Shown in pieces: positions 11,201-22,414 of a DNA stretch of 64,000 nt. Origin of the DNA: Sarcomyxa edulis (Eukaryota; Basidiomycota; Agaricomycetes; Agaricales; Mycenaceae); the NCBI GenBank assembly GCA_009761415.1, contig QUOL01000024.1, forward strand, positions 124,001 through 188,000, written 5' to 3'. Made by a program: the position numbers and the translations under genes. Position 1 is the stretch's first letter. Every line of letters begins with the position of its first letter. The notes under the pieces are model-generated. The model saw only the letters and a program-made list of their open reading frames with translations. It did no database searches and was not told where the DNA came from.

Positions 11201-13721
11201 AGTTCCGAATCTGAGTCGGCTTCTATAAAATCGTCGACAGGCTGCTTCTTGCGTCTAGCTTTCTCTTTCTTCTTCTGCTCCATTTCAAAATCGGGCCATT
11301 CGAGGGCCATAGTCTACAGAAAAAAATGTGTCAGAAAGCGCGCCACGAAAAGCGACAAGAAACGTACAGTGTAGGTAGTAAGGACGATCTGAAAGTGATA
11401 GATATCCGAGTCAACGATGGAACACCACGGAAAGACGGCGACACAATACTTACATCGTACTTCAATATATCCTGCTTCCTGCGAGGCTTCGAGCTACCAT
11501 GGTAGATAAGACATTTGAAACCATTGTTCGTCTTCACTTCAATCTCCATCTTCCATTGGTCTAAGCGGAAAGACATGAGTTTCCGCATTGGAAAGACGCA
11601 TATAATCAGAAAGAAAAACCTACCGAGAAGAGCGGTGGGGGCGATGATCAGGTTAGTCTTGCACATAGGGTCGGTGGACTGATTCTTGACCATGGTAGCA
11701 ATCCTACAATGAAAATGATCAATGCAAAGATGACGAGAAGAAGGACTTCTTGAGGCATACATCTGAACAGTCTGTATGTTCGAATCATAAGATGGTGTTC
11801 ATGATGTATCGTAGAATGGAAGACCACAAACCTTGCCAAGTCCCATGTCGTCCGCTAAACAACCACCCTTACTATTGCTTCGCTCCTTCTCCAACATCCA
11901 AGCTACCCCAATAGTCTGATGGGGCATCAAAGCGATCTCCATTCCTGGTAAGAGCTCGTATTGGGCTTTCAAACCCAAGCTGTCATACCATATATAAGTA
12001 AGAGACGGCATATAGGAGGCAGAACGGACAGAAAGACATACACTTCCAAAGCTTTATCGATACTAGCATTCCCATCGAACGCCTCTGCATTACCTGCGTC
12101 CAATAAGAACTTGTCGATATCATCTGCCTTGGCCTGTGGTCCACGGAACATGTCCCTCCCCCTGCCGTGGTAATCACCATTGGAGTCGTAGTTTTCCGCC
12201 CCAGGAAGTGGGGCAATAGCGGGTATGTTGTTCAGGACACGCTGGAGGACAGGGTTATTCATATCCACGTCCATATCCGAGTCGTCGTCGTCGTCGAATT
12301 CGTCGTCCAAAATGAAATGACCGGGGAACCTCGAACCTGAAGCGACGGGTTGAGTGGCCGGCCTGCGGTCATTCATTATTTGAGCGACAGTGAGAGCAGG
12401 AGTTTCGGCTTTCGGAGCGGCGATGGCAGGCAGACGAGATAAGGTCCTTTTGATTGGAGACATGGAAGGAATGGTGGCGTTGTATTCATCCTTCAATTTC
12501 TTCAATTGAATGAGTTCACGGGAGAGATTGTCCATTCTCGTAAGATCTGCTTTGGTTTTCTTCTTCTTGCGCCGAATACGATCAATAACATCGGTCTTGT
12601 CGGAGATTCTGACCTGCAAGTCACGAATCCTGGTGCGAGTATCTTCTATGGCAGTCGAGTTCGAAGGGCCAGCGGCGGCAGAATCGGTATTACGGTTGAG
12701 TTGCGAGAGAGGTTTTTTCGGGGTATCGAGCTTGGCCTTTTTAGCAGATCCAAAAGGATTAAAGGTTTCCTCATCCTTGACATTGGGAGAGAAAACATCC
12801 GAAGTACGTTTGAGGGGAATCGAAGAATCTATAGGTTCAGGCTTGACAGGAATGCGGACGAGACTCGAGACACGACGCGAAGCTGGCGTGGAGCCGAGAG
12901 ATAACCGTGGATTAGGTTTGCTAGTAGATGCGACAGGGGTGGCAGGACGTGGAGAGCCGAATGGAGAACTAGCGTCGAGGCGTTGGAGTAGACTGCCTTT
13001 CGATTCTATCTTGACAGACAGACTCGAAGACAGTGACAAGGATGGCGACTAAGGGTAAAGAAAGAGCTGAATACGGGATAGAATGTGACAAAGACTTGAA
13101 CATACTGCAGTTGGATTTCCATTTTTCTGCGCTTTCACACGTGCGTGGCGGTTTGCTTCGTGGGTAGGATGCCCGGATATATGGTGCTACACGGTGATAG
13201 TCAGTCACTGTACGCGACAAAGGTAAGGATATAGCAATAGACATACCCTATATGCGGAAAGAGAACCAAGCCCGTCTCTTTTGCCACCATCCGAGACCTT
13301 GACGCGCGTCACTAATGGGATTTCGATCATGCCACACCCCTTCTCGAGGCAGGTGACTTTTCCAACTTTACACGCAGAACATCAGCACGCAGAGAAGAAT
13401 TGGATAGAGACGTAAAAAACTTACGGCCTTGACCAGGTTGCAGAGTCACGCGGAACTATAGGAGTTATAGTTAGAACATTAGATCGCATCAAGAGCGCTG
13501 TTTAACGTGACTTACGTTGGTGTCATCTGGGTATAGCATAAGATGCGTTTTGAGTTCATCGAGGTATGCTTTTGAGATATTGTTGGCCTGAGAAAAGAAG
13601 ATCATTCAGGGGAACGACATGACACGACGCGTTGTAAACTCACGGGAAAGGCCTGAGAGACACCTAACGTCTCTCGAGCCACTTTGAGAAGAGCTTCTGG
13701 AGGATGTTGATGCGAGTCCAT
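8220..13721 (-). CDS. Snf2-family DNA translocase with an internal RING finger (Uls1/Rad5/Rad16 group)
   Basis: The gene starts at the ATG at 13721 (MDSHQHPPEALLKVARE) and ends at 8220, with around twenty short introns and roughly 1,300-1,450 residues. N-terminal: a possible Cys/His zinc knuckle (TCLEKGC...HPTHEANRH), then a disordered Ser/Pro region and a basic coiled stretch. The first ATPase lobe shows LMPHQTIGVAWMLEKE, KGGCLADDMGLGK (Walker A), NLIIAPTALL and IILDEAQAIR (Walker B). Between the lobes lies a C3HC4 RING (CPICFDVFTDAVVTPCVHVFCREC), followed by an acidic/basic insert near 9100-9540. The second lobe ends with RLVISDTVEDRVLAMQERK. A RING between the lobes is the hallmark of Rad5, Rad16 and Uls1. 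Lack of an obvious HIRAN domain, together with the DMGLGK wording, favours Uls1/Rrp-like proteins, which clear SUMO conjugates or Rad51 from chromatin. Confidence 0.85.
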
Positions 13722-14061
13722 CGTCTAGAATGATGAGCTCGATGTTGAGCTCGATGTTGAAGATGGTGGTTGAGTGCCAAGAGGCGTCTTCAACAATCTC
13801 GCGCGATTAAATGGGTGTTTGGTTTTTTGTTGTCGTGTCGCGTCGAGTCTTCTTCGGCTCCGTCCGGCGGCGGCCAACTAAATACTAAATTCGAAATTGG
13901 GTACGAAAATGAGGGGAATCAAGCAGGTAGCTTTCAAGCAAGTACAGGAGGAGGTATGTATAGGGAGGTATCGCAGCACTTGGTATATATAGTCCGAGCC
14001 ACAGGACAACAAATTGAACAGCATCAATAACAATAGACGGGACGTAGCAGTGATGGACCAT
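13722..14061. promoter_or_regulatory. Upstream region of the Snf2-RING gene
   Basis: A stretch of 340 bases between the Snf2 start codon and the stop of the next minus-strand gene. It carries short direct repeats of gatgttgagctc at about 13735-13760. No gene is seen. Confidence 0.35.
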
Positions 14062-15428
14062 TTACAAACCAATCCCCTTCAAGAAATCCTCCGTTGTAAC
14101 CCACAACTCCTCTGCCAACTCTGGACGCTTGGCCACATCAGAGGGTTCCGTCAACTTCCCTACCGGAGTCAAATACTTCCCTTTGTACTTTTCCCGATCT
14201 GCAGCAACAATTGGAGAGGCGGCCGCAAATACAGACGTATAAGCAGCCACCTCTGTCGACGGGAAGAAAAGACCAACAACGAAGCCCCAGAATCGGGGGA
14301 ACGGGAATCTCCGCGAAAAAGAGTCGGCAGGACCTGGATGGAGGCTTATAGTTGTGACAGAGATTCCTTCTGAATCCAGGTGCTTCTGTAGTTCCTTGGT
14401 CCAGAGAATATTGGCAAGTTTAGAATGACCTGTTGCATGTGTAAGTGTGAGGATACGCCAAAAAAGGACATGTACTTGCTGTATCGCTTGAACACGGGCA
14501 AGATACCTTTGTATTCGACGTTCAAGTCCTCCAGGTTCCGGAAGCGCACACCCGATGGAGTAAACCGATGCGCATTAGAGGCCACCTACAATATAATTAG
14601 AAAAATGACAATCACAACCATGACTATGTAGCAGATGAAAGCGCACATTGACAATCCGAACATCGGAATTGGGTTGCTTTGCCGTCTCAGAAAGTAGAGG
14701 GAGAAGAGTGCGAGTAAACACGAATGGACTAATGTGACTAGAAGGAAGCGCGATGTTAGAAAGGCTCTCTCATGGAGGTAAATTTGGACTTGGACGGACT
14801 TGACAACAACAATCTCCGAGACACCTATGCAGATCCACGAATGTCATGAGATGTTTGTTGAGATGAAACATAGTCACCACATACCATCAGAACTCTTCTT
14901 GTAGGGCGCCATTAACCTGCGTATACCAATATGAGCGTGATCCTCTGGGATTGTCTCATTAGACTGACACCGCTGCGTTATTAACTACCAACGTTGAGAA
15001 ATCGGATCAGCGGCATATAGTCTAACATCACAAAGATCAACTCACTCAAAACATCCAACCTCTTCTCCCTCTGCAAAAACTCCTCAGCCGACTTCTTCGC
15101 ATCGCGTGGATCGCTCAAATCCAACTTCAACCACACGACTTCTCCCTTCCCCAATCCTTCCGTCTCAAGTTGCTTGATAGCCCCCGTCGCTTTCGATTCG
15201 TTCCGCGCAGCCATATACACCTTCGCACCGCGGCGAGCTAGGTGTCGAATCGTATCATAACCTATGCCCGTACTGCGAAAAGAAATATATTGATGTATGC
15301 CAACCCATAGTGGTGGGAAAGCCACGGTAGCAAACGACTCACTTTCCTCCAGTCACGATGATGACTTTTCCAGTAAGATCGGGTATTCCAGTCTCGGGGT
15401 TGAATTTCTTGGATGTGAAGCTTCCCAT
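14062..15428 (-). CDS. Short-chain dehydrogenase/reductase (retinol-dehydrogenase-like SDR)
   Basis: The gene starts at the ATG at 15428 (MGSFTSKKFNPETGIPDLTGK). The Rossmann nucleotide-binding motif is split by an intron (IVTGG...TGIGYDTIRHL). AARNESKA and LDLSDPRD follow. The NNAA motif is encoded by a 16-nt micro-exon (14969-14984). Then come VNHISPFVFTRTLLPLL, the catalytic YSHSK (Tyr-x3-Lys), LHPGPADS, and the C-terminus ending at 14062. The intron between YS and HSK appears to use a GC donor (GCAAGT, 14479 downward). Total about 330 residues, normal for the family. Such SDRs oxidise or reduce alcohols and ketones with NAD(P)H, and the substrate cannot be read from sequence. The closest general annotation is retinol-dehydrogenase or WW-oxidoreductase-like. 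Confidence 0.87.
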
Positions 15429-16284
15429 TGTGATATAGTAGGCCAGTAGAATGGAATAGTGCTATCTGAAGAGATGCTTCGAGGGCAAACGTGTGATTTC
15501 GATGTGGGGGTTGCAATCGGGATGTCGACAGATAACTTCCCTCGGTCGACCGTGACGGTGGCAACTCTGTGGCAAAATCTCCCACCGATTCACTGGATGG
15601 ATTATCTGTTCAATATATGCACGGAAACACCCTGTACATGTCAGGCAGAAGACAATATAAGATTGACATATACTTGCAGCCATAATTCGACCATCGTGCT
15701 AATGGTCGAACGTGAACGACTTGAATTCGAAATGCAGAAGTTGACTGTCACGCGTTAGTCACGCCAGTGTTCAATTTGGGTGGGTCACAAGACCGTCACA
15801 GTCAACGGTCCTCCCCCTAACTTGTAACTTTTCGACCGTGGTCCATCGATGCACATGAGCCGGCGGCTCGACCTCTTCCTGCTTTTGCGCTACTTTCGTT
15901 TTGTGCTCAATTTGTATCGTCCAGCCTACGGAACTTCGATGTTGAAGAGCTCAGCGCTCTTGATTTCACTGAGTACACGTACACTCGGGACCACCAGGCT
16001 TAATCCGCTTACTTGGACGAATTCGACACATCGACACAACATCACTTACCGATGCATAAATCAAGACGATGCTCAGTAAGGCCCGGAACTTGACGCAAAA
16101 ATAGAGTCATTCTCCTGATATCCCGCAAAATTAGGAGGAATTTCTCCTATGCATTTCGGGGATCTTCATGATTTATCGCGGAAGCAACGAATTCAGCTTC
16201 CCGTCCTGAGACATCCCGAACATCATTCTCGAGTATAAAAGTCTAACGTTATTGTCGCTATTTTTACACCACCACCTCACAAAC
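15429..16284. promoter_or_regulatory. Divergent upstream region of the SDR and CBM20 genes, with a TATA box at 16234
   Basis: A good TATA element (tataaaa, 16234-16240) lies about 45-50 bases before the CBM20 gene ATG, which suits a strongly regulated secreted-protein gene. AT-rich imperfect inverted repeats such as aggagga/tcctcct surround 16112-16150. ORFs in the rest have no family resemblance. Confidence 0.6.
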
Positions 16285-17895
16285 ATGAAGTCAGTCTTTG
16301 CACTTGCCTCCCTTCTTGTGTCCTCGGTTGTGGCCTCCCCGTTCGCCGCCCTCGAGCGTAGAGCGACGGTGTCTGTTCATTTCACAGATACAGCCACCAC
16401 TTCGTATGGAGAGGTCAGTCTTCCTTTCAAACCATCTCATCTCATTCAAGAAGAACTCATCGTGATTTTGATTATAGAACATCTTCATCGTCGGTAGCAT
16501 CCCTGCCCTCGGTAACTGGTCGCCCTCAGCTGCCGTTGCTTTGAACCCTGCCAACTACCCTAAGTGGGACGTCACTATCGACCTACCTGCCAGCACCACA
16601 TTCCAGTACAAGTTCATCCGCAAGGAGTCTGACGGTAGCGTACGTCTAAATCATTTCATATATCTCTGCACACTCCTGACGTTCGTGGTGAAACAGATCA
16701 TCTGGGAAGTCGATCCTAACCGCTCCTACACGACCGGTTCTTCTGGCTCTGAGAACAGCGTCTCAACATTCAATGGTCAACGCTCCTCCTCCAGCTCCAG
16801 CTCCAGCTCCAGCTCCAGCTCGTCCCGTTCGTCGAGCTCATCCAGCTCCTCATCTCGTTCGTCGAGCTCCGCCAGCTCCAGCTCTTCGTCCCGTGCGTCA
16901 AGCTCTTCCAGCTCCTCGTCGGCCCAGCCCTCTGCTAGCGGCACTGTCTCTGCAACCTTTTCAGAGCAAGCGACAACTTACTTCGGCGAGAACATCTACC
17001 TCGTTGGTAGCATCTCTGCTCTAGGAAACTGGAACACAAACAACGCTGTAGGCATCCGGTCTTCTCCACCAATATTTTAGCCGTCTCACGTGTCCTTCTT
17101 CAATGATATAGCTTCTTCTCTCTTCGGCTAAATACCCCGTCTGGTCCGTCAACACTACGCTGCCCGCTAAGACTACCTTCCAGTTCAAGTTCTTCCGCAA
17201 GGCACCTGACGGTTCAATTACATGGGAAAACGACCCCAACCGTCAGGCTACCACTCCTGCTTCCGGAAAATTCACCTACAGCTCATCGTTCAACGGACCA
17301 GCGACCTCTTCCTCGTCATCCTCTGCATCTGCATCGAGATCCTCCAGCTCCAGTGCTTCGAGGTCGTCCAGCTCTTCCGTCAGCTCTTCCAGCGCCTCCA
17401 GGTCTTCCAGCTCCTCCTCAGCACAACCTTCAGCTACTGGCACAGTCTCTGCTACATTCTCTGAAACCGCGACCACTTACTACGGCGAGAACATCTACCT
17501 TGTTGGAAGTATCTCTGCTCTAGGAAATTGGAACCCCAACAACGCCGTAAGTATCATCCATCTCTTCTTCGAATCATCAGTGGCTCATCCATTCTTTTCA
17601 TGTCCAGATCCTTCTCTCGTCAGCCAACTACCCGACATGGAGCAAGACTCTGTCCCTCCCCGCGAGCACGACTTTCCAGTTCAAGTTCATTCGTAAGGGA
17701 TCTGACGGCTCTATTACATGGGAGAACGACCCCAACCGTCAGGCGACTACCCCTGCCTCCGGCAAGTTCAACTACAGCTCGTCTTTCAACGGACCCGCTT
17801 CGTCTTCGTCCTCGTCATCCTCCAGGGCTTCGTCGTCTTCCAGCGCGTCGCGTTCTTCGAGCGCCTCTTCTAGCTCCTCTAGCAGCAGCGCCTGA
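16285..17895 (+). CDS. Secreted protein with three tandem CBM20 starch-binding modules and Ser-rich linkers
   Basis: Exons are 16285-16413, 16478-16639, 16697-17047, 17112-17546 and 17608-17895. A signal peptide (MKSVFALASLLVSSVVAS) is followed by LERRA, a likely Kex2 site. Three modules follow, each with the CBM20 pattern: TVSVHFTDTATTSYGE or ATFSE.ATTY.GENIYLVGS, SALGNWN, a YP.W strand, FQFKF.RK, and DGSI.WENDPNR, which carries ligand-contacting Trp residues. Nearly pure serine linkers of 40-70 residues separate them, and the last ends the protein. There is no catalytic domain. Known CBM20 domains bind raw starch or glycogen, usually attached to glucoamylase, amylase or an LPMO. Modules 2 and 3 are almost identical, which points to internal duplication or gene conversion. 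Each intron falls at an equivalent place after GENIY/NNA, supporting exon-wise duplication. Confidence 0.9.
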
Positions 17896-18830
17896 TTTGT
17901 TCTCTTCTGGACATCTTGGACTTATTCGGATATTGGACACTGTTTAGTACTCACATAATCATACTCTATTATGCTCCTTCTAATAATACTCAATATGATG
18001 TGTTGTTTTCTCACTACTATCCTGTGTGAAACTAACTTTTCCCCTGTCCTCAATATCAGTCCCCTCCATTAATATTATTTTTAGACATTCACAGCGGCTC
18101 GGTTTCTTCGGATACTCCTGTATCTTTGCCGCCCTTTCCCCTGTCCAACAGGTATGTCAATCTATTTTCGAATTTTTACGCCTATTATTTGACGGAGGCA
18201 TTTTTGTTATGCACGTTCGATGCTCTATTTTTACGTTCGAACGCGTCGTACGCGTCCCTATCACATGATCTTTGCGTTCCTATCGAAGTTCGTCAAAGGT
18301 TGAATTTGTTTTCGTATACGTCTGGAAACGAATAGATTGTCTATAAATGTCGCGCTCTTTCATGTCGACTCCGAATCCAAGCTTATTCTGGCCCTTTTCT
18401 GTGCAACTAGAACTGGATCCTCTTCTGTCATCGCGTCAACTGACCTTTTACCAGAGCTGTTGAGAATTTCAGGTGCTACCTCGACGATATCTGGAGCTAA
18501 AGGATATGCAGAAAGCATGAGTCAATCAGCTCAAACTCGATTATTGTCTGATATAACCATCGATTCTTCATTTCCTCATCATCAAGCATAACAATGTCGT
18601 ACGTGGGGGATGTGTGTAGGTGGGAGGTAGATATGGATATGTATGTAGCAAGAAAAGTTTGTAACAACCTTCGAAGTCGACAGGTAAGGAGGGCAGAGCG
18701 GCTCGGAAGGGAGGACTCTGATCGTAGATGTACCGCTGCCCACTACCCACTGCCATCGTCTAATAAAACAGAAAACAAAAAGAACACAAAACTAAAACGC
18801 GACGTCGACGGAAGGAAACTACTCCGGCTT
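17896..18830. other. Convergent intergenic region
   Basis: Between the 3' ends of the CBM20 gene and the desaturase gene. The longest open frame (18337-18591, +, 84 residues) is serine/threonine-rich, has no recognisable family and no clear promoter. I leave it as unassigned. Confidence 0.4.
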
Positions 18831-20526
18831 TTAACCAAGCATACCCTCTCCATCGGTACTCGAAGCATTGATCTCGGAATACCGCGCGATTTTGAGTCGT
18901 TGTGATGGTGGAATGAGTTTATCGTCTGTGATATGGGGTACACCGCCTGATAGGACTCCTACGCGTTTCATGGCGAGGAGATTCTGTGAACAAGGAAGGT
19001 GAGATCGTGGAGGAGCAAGACGAAAGGGAGAGAAATATACTCACGTGAGCAGCGTTAGAATGATCATAAACCCCACCGAAGAAAGCCGTCGTAGCGTCTT
19101 TCCCGATACTCCGGGTGATGAAGTGACGACCACCGGGATGTTCGTCGATGAATGTAGAGACGTCGTGAATGAATCCGGAGATAAGGATGAGAGGGCGTTT
19201 CGTAGCTTGTTCTTGGACTAAAGAAGAAAATATATATTTTTAGGATGAGAAAACTGAATTGTGGAATGGAAGAACGTACAGCTATCCCAGCTGATGACGG
19301 GAAGGTCATTGCTGTCTGATGGCCAAGCAAGACGCTCTTGTGTTTCTCTTAGACGTTTTAGCACCATCGTGAGTTGTCCCTTGCGGACTTCATTGTCGGG
19401 GAATACCTAGATGACGATGCGTTAGAATGCGACCATGTTTGTAGGGATATCGAGGCATACCTTGAGATGCGATGCGAGTCCGAGTTGCTTGCAAGTCCAG
19501 ATGAACCACTTGGTAGGATCGTATTGATACCATTTGATGGCGTTACGGTAATCCATAGGGAATTGATGATGGAAGTTGTGGTATCCTTCACCAATGGTGA
19601 CGAACGCGGTAAGCATGTGGTCCTTGGGAGTGTGCTTGTCGTCGAAGGGTGTTTCTCCGATCCAATGAGCAAGGGAGTTGACACAGAAAGTAGACTGCAC
19701 GCAAATGAGTTTGAAGGATGACAACGATAGAGAATGGAACGTACGTGATGGACGATGACAAGACGAATGACACCGGCGTAGACGTATCCACCCCAAGGGT
19801 CGTTCCAGAGCAACCACGGAACGATGGTGGGGATGATGAATCCACAGACGAGGATGAGCTGCAGGTACCACCTGTGCTGCCATCTGACAACGGCGTCCCG
19901 GGAAAGATCACTGACATCTGCGGCCCCGGGCTTTCTGCGAGGCTTGACAAGCATCCAACCGATATGGGACCAGTAGAAACCCTTGTTGGCGTTGTATGGG
20001 TCAAGGTCGGTGTCGGTGTATCTGTGGTGGGCACGATGACCTCTGGACCACCATTTGATGGAACCTTCAACTGCTCCAGCTCCAGCCATTGCAAGGAAGT
20101 ATTGCAGAGGCTTGGTCGCGTTATACGAACGATGAGCCCAGAAACGATGGTACCCTGCGGTGATACCTGAAGCGCAAGGAGATGAGAGGGTATCATACTC
20201 TGCAAGTAAAACTACGCACCGAGTCCAGTCCAGAAGTAGTAGAGGAACGCAAAGAGGAACGTCTGCCATCGCAGAGGTGTGTAAAAAGCACCAATGATGC
20301 CGATGGTCGGTGTGATGCCGAGGATGGCAATATTGAGGAAGTTTAGGTCTTGTGCGAGTGTACGCCATGTAATGGGAGGCAGAGGTTTCGTCGTTTTCAT
20401 GATGTGAGTAACATAGTTGTCTGGGATGTCTGCATCGGTGAGCTCTTTTTTGACTTGTGGGACCTTTGGCGTCATCGGAGGGGTGATGGTGGGGGGGACA
20501 TCGCGTGTGTCGTAGACGGACGACAT
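18831..20526 (-). CDS. OLE1: Acyl-CoA delta-9 desaturase with C-terminal cytochrome b5 domain
   Basis: Exons, right to left, are 20526-20220, 20166-19745, 19694-19461, 19406-19280, 19217-19045 and 18983-18831. The N-terminal tail is followed by paired membrane helices ([31 protein letters not shown]) and the three histidine boxes: HRFWAHR, HRAHH and HNFHH. The C-terminal cytochrome b5 domain shows HPGGRHFI and [17 protein letters not shown], which supply the two haem-binding histidines. This is the complete yeast Ole1 plan. The enzyme sits in the ER membrane and puts the first double bond into stearoyl- and palmitoyl-CoA, using electrons passed through the fused b5 domain. On the minus strand an AT-rich TATA-like stretch (gcataaaag, about 20580-20590) lies about 60 bases upstream of the start. 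Confidence 0.95.
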
Positions 20527-22414
20527 GATGATGGAGGGAAGGAAGAAGAAGGATGGAGAAATTGTTTGGAAAGTACGCGACTTTTATGCTCAAATAAAAA
20601 AGTTTGGGGTTGGGGGCCGCCGTTGGGAATAATGATGTTTCGCAGCGTTTCTTACTCAAGATCTCCCCACTTTTCTTCAGTCACCCCACTAACGACTATA
20701 GGCTCTTGGCGAACACGATAGCTGGCCGTCGTTCGATATGTCGTTGCTCGTCGCCAGACACAGCGAGCTCGCCCTCACTGGTGACAGGGGCCAAAAAAAT
20801 TGTTGGGGTAACATCATTATTCCCACGCGCTATCACTTGATCGTCCCCATCCACGACAATCCCAGGACATTCCACTCTGGCAACACTCTGGGCCTCTGGC
20901 AGTCCCAAGGATGGTCTATAATATACGTTCTCGTATCCAATTCCAAGACAATATACCCCAAAGTTGCCCCAATTCGAGATCCTGGGGCGATTATCGAATA
21001 TTCTGGCCACTGGCACAGCGCGTATTCCGCAGCCTATATACCCGAGCTTCCTCGTCATTTACACTGTCATAGAATCTCGACATTCGGGCATATCTCCCGC
21101 TTACAACGACTTTCGCTGCTTACACTCGTATCTTGTGTGTGGACGCCCAGCGATCCTAGCTGTTGGTTCTGATCAAGTTCCGAATGACCTCCTTTCTGCG
21201 TGATCTACCATCCTGCACTTTGTCACAGGATTCGTAGCGAACAGACAGCTACTTAGGTGTACTGGGATGAATCCGAGTATCACTGCCTTTATGCTCTCAC
21301 TTCATTTCCATACCTTCTTCCCGGTTACTGTGCTTGCGACGGTCTGTCCAGTCTACTCACCGCCTATTCGCCGTTCGTTTCGTTGCAGTTATTTTTCGTT
21401 GATTGATCAACTTGCTTCCATTACTTGGCTCACGATCCTCGCCATCCACTTATCGCCGTACTCAGTATCTCGCTCAGATAACGAGTCGTTTATCGCGGAG
21501 ACCATTTTGGTTCCACGCATATGCGCTCATTACACGAGATCATGGTACCATTTGGCTGGAACCTTGAAGATGGTACTACACATAGAGCGATATTTTTACC
21601 ACTGTCGTTCTGGACGGAACATATTCTAATTGAAGCCTCAATGCCGATCTTTTCCAGTTGTGTCCCTTCTTCATCTGAATCGTTCGCTCGGAAGTCTTCG
21701 TCGAAACCTTGGTACCTCGGCACTTGCGCATCTACTCAAGGATATTGGTTCTCAAGTCTACATCTTGAGCGCTTTGACGGTGAATCTTTTCCTCCGACCC
21801 TTTTCCCCATTCTTCGTATTTCCCTTGTAACGTCGTCGATTCTTTCGAATACTGAACTTCGATTCTGTTGGTTTCAGATATCGAGGATGATCCTTCGTCT
21901 CAAAATAGAGAGAACCAGGACACTTTCCAATAGATGTAGACTTTCGGGCCTCGCGCTTATAATTTTTCCAATGGAAACCACGAGGATACAGCTTAGCACA
22001 GGAACCCCAGGTCGACCTCTTGAGGGCGGCAATCTTGTCGACAGGCGCCCGGCGCTGTTCTAGCATATAGAGCTGTCAACTTCAAACTCCCTCGTGGAAG
22101 CTCCCTCGTGGTCTCGATCTAATATTCACCTCGGACGTTCATCCGCTTGGATGGAAAACGTGCGGCTTCTCATGTCATGGTCGTGACTAGCGCTGGGACA
22201 CTCTAACCGCCCATCTTCAGATAACTCATGACCCTTCATCAAGCTCACCAGAACTTGTTGAACTTGAATTGTAATTGACCTACAAATATTTCCTTTTGTC
22301 GGTTGATTGACGATATTTGTAGAGGCGTCTGTGTCCGTAAAGAGCTCGAGGCAGGTTATCAGTCTGGATGTGGACTCTAAAGTGTTACTCACCCGAAATG
22401 ATTATGGTCGTTAG
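20527..22414. other. Unresolved region, possibly holding 5' exons of the kinase gene
   Basis: The first few hundred bases are the desaturase promoter. From about 21500 several plus-strand frames look partly coding, for instance around 21640-21730 (HLNRSLGSLRRNLGTSALAH) and 21998-22063 (EPQVDLLRAAILS). I could not join them into one transcript. They may be early exons of the kinase gene or a decayed neighbour. Confidence 0.3.

Noticed and set aside
19358..20659. 433-residue minus-strand open frame overlapping the desaturase
   Set aside because: Only its middle part is the true desaturase exon 2. The long N- and C-terminal parts read through introns and other frames. The spliced model keeps all histidine boxes and the cytochrome b5 domain.
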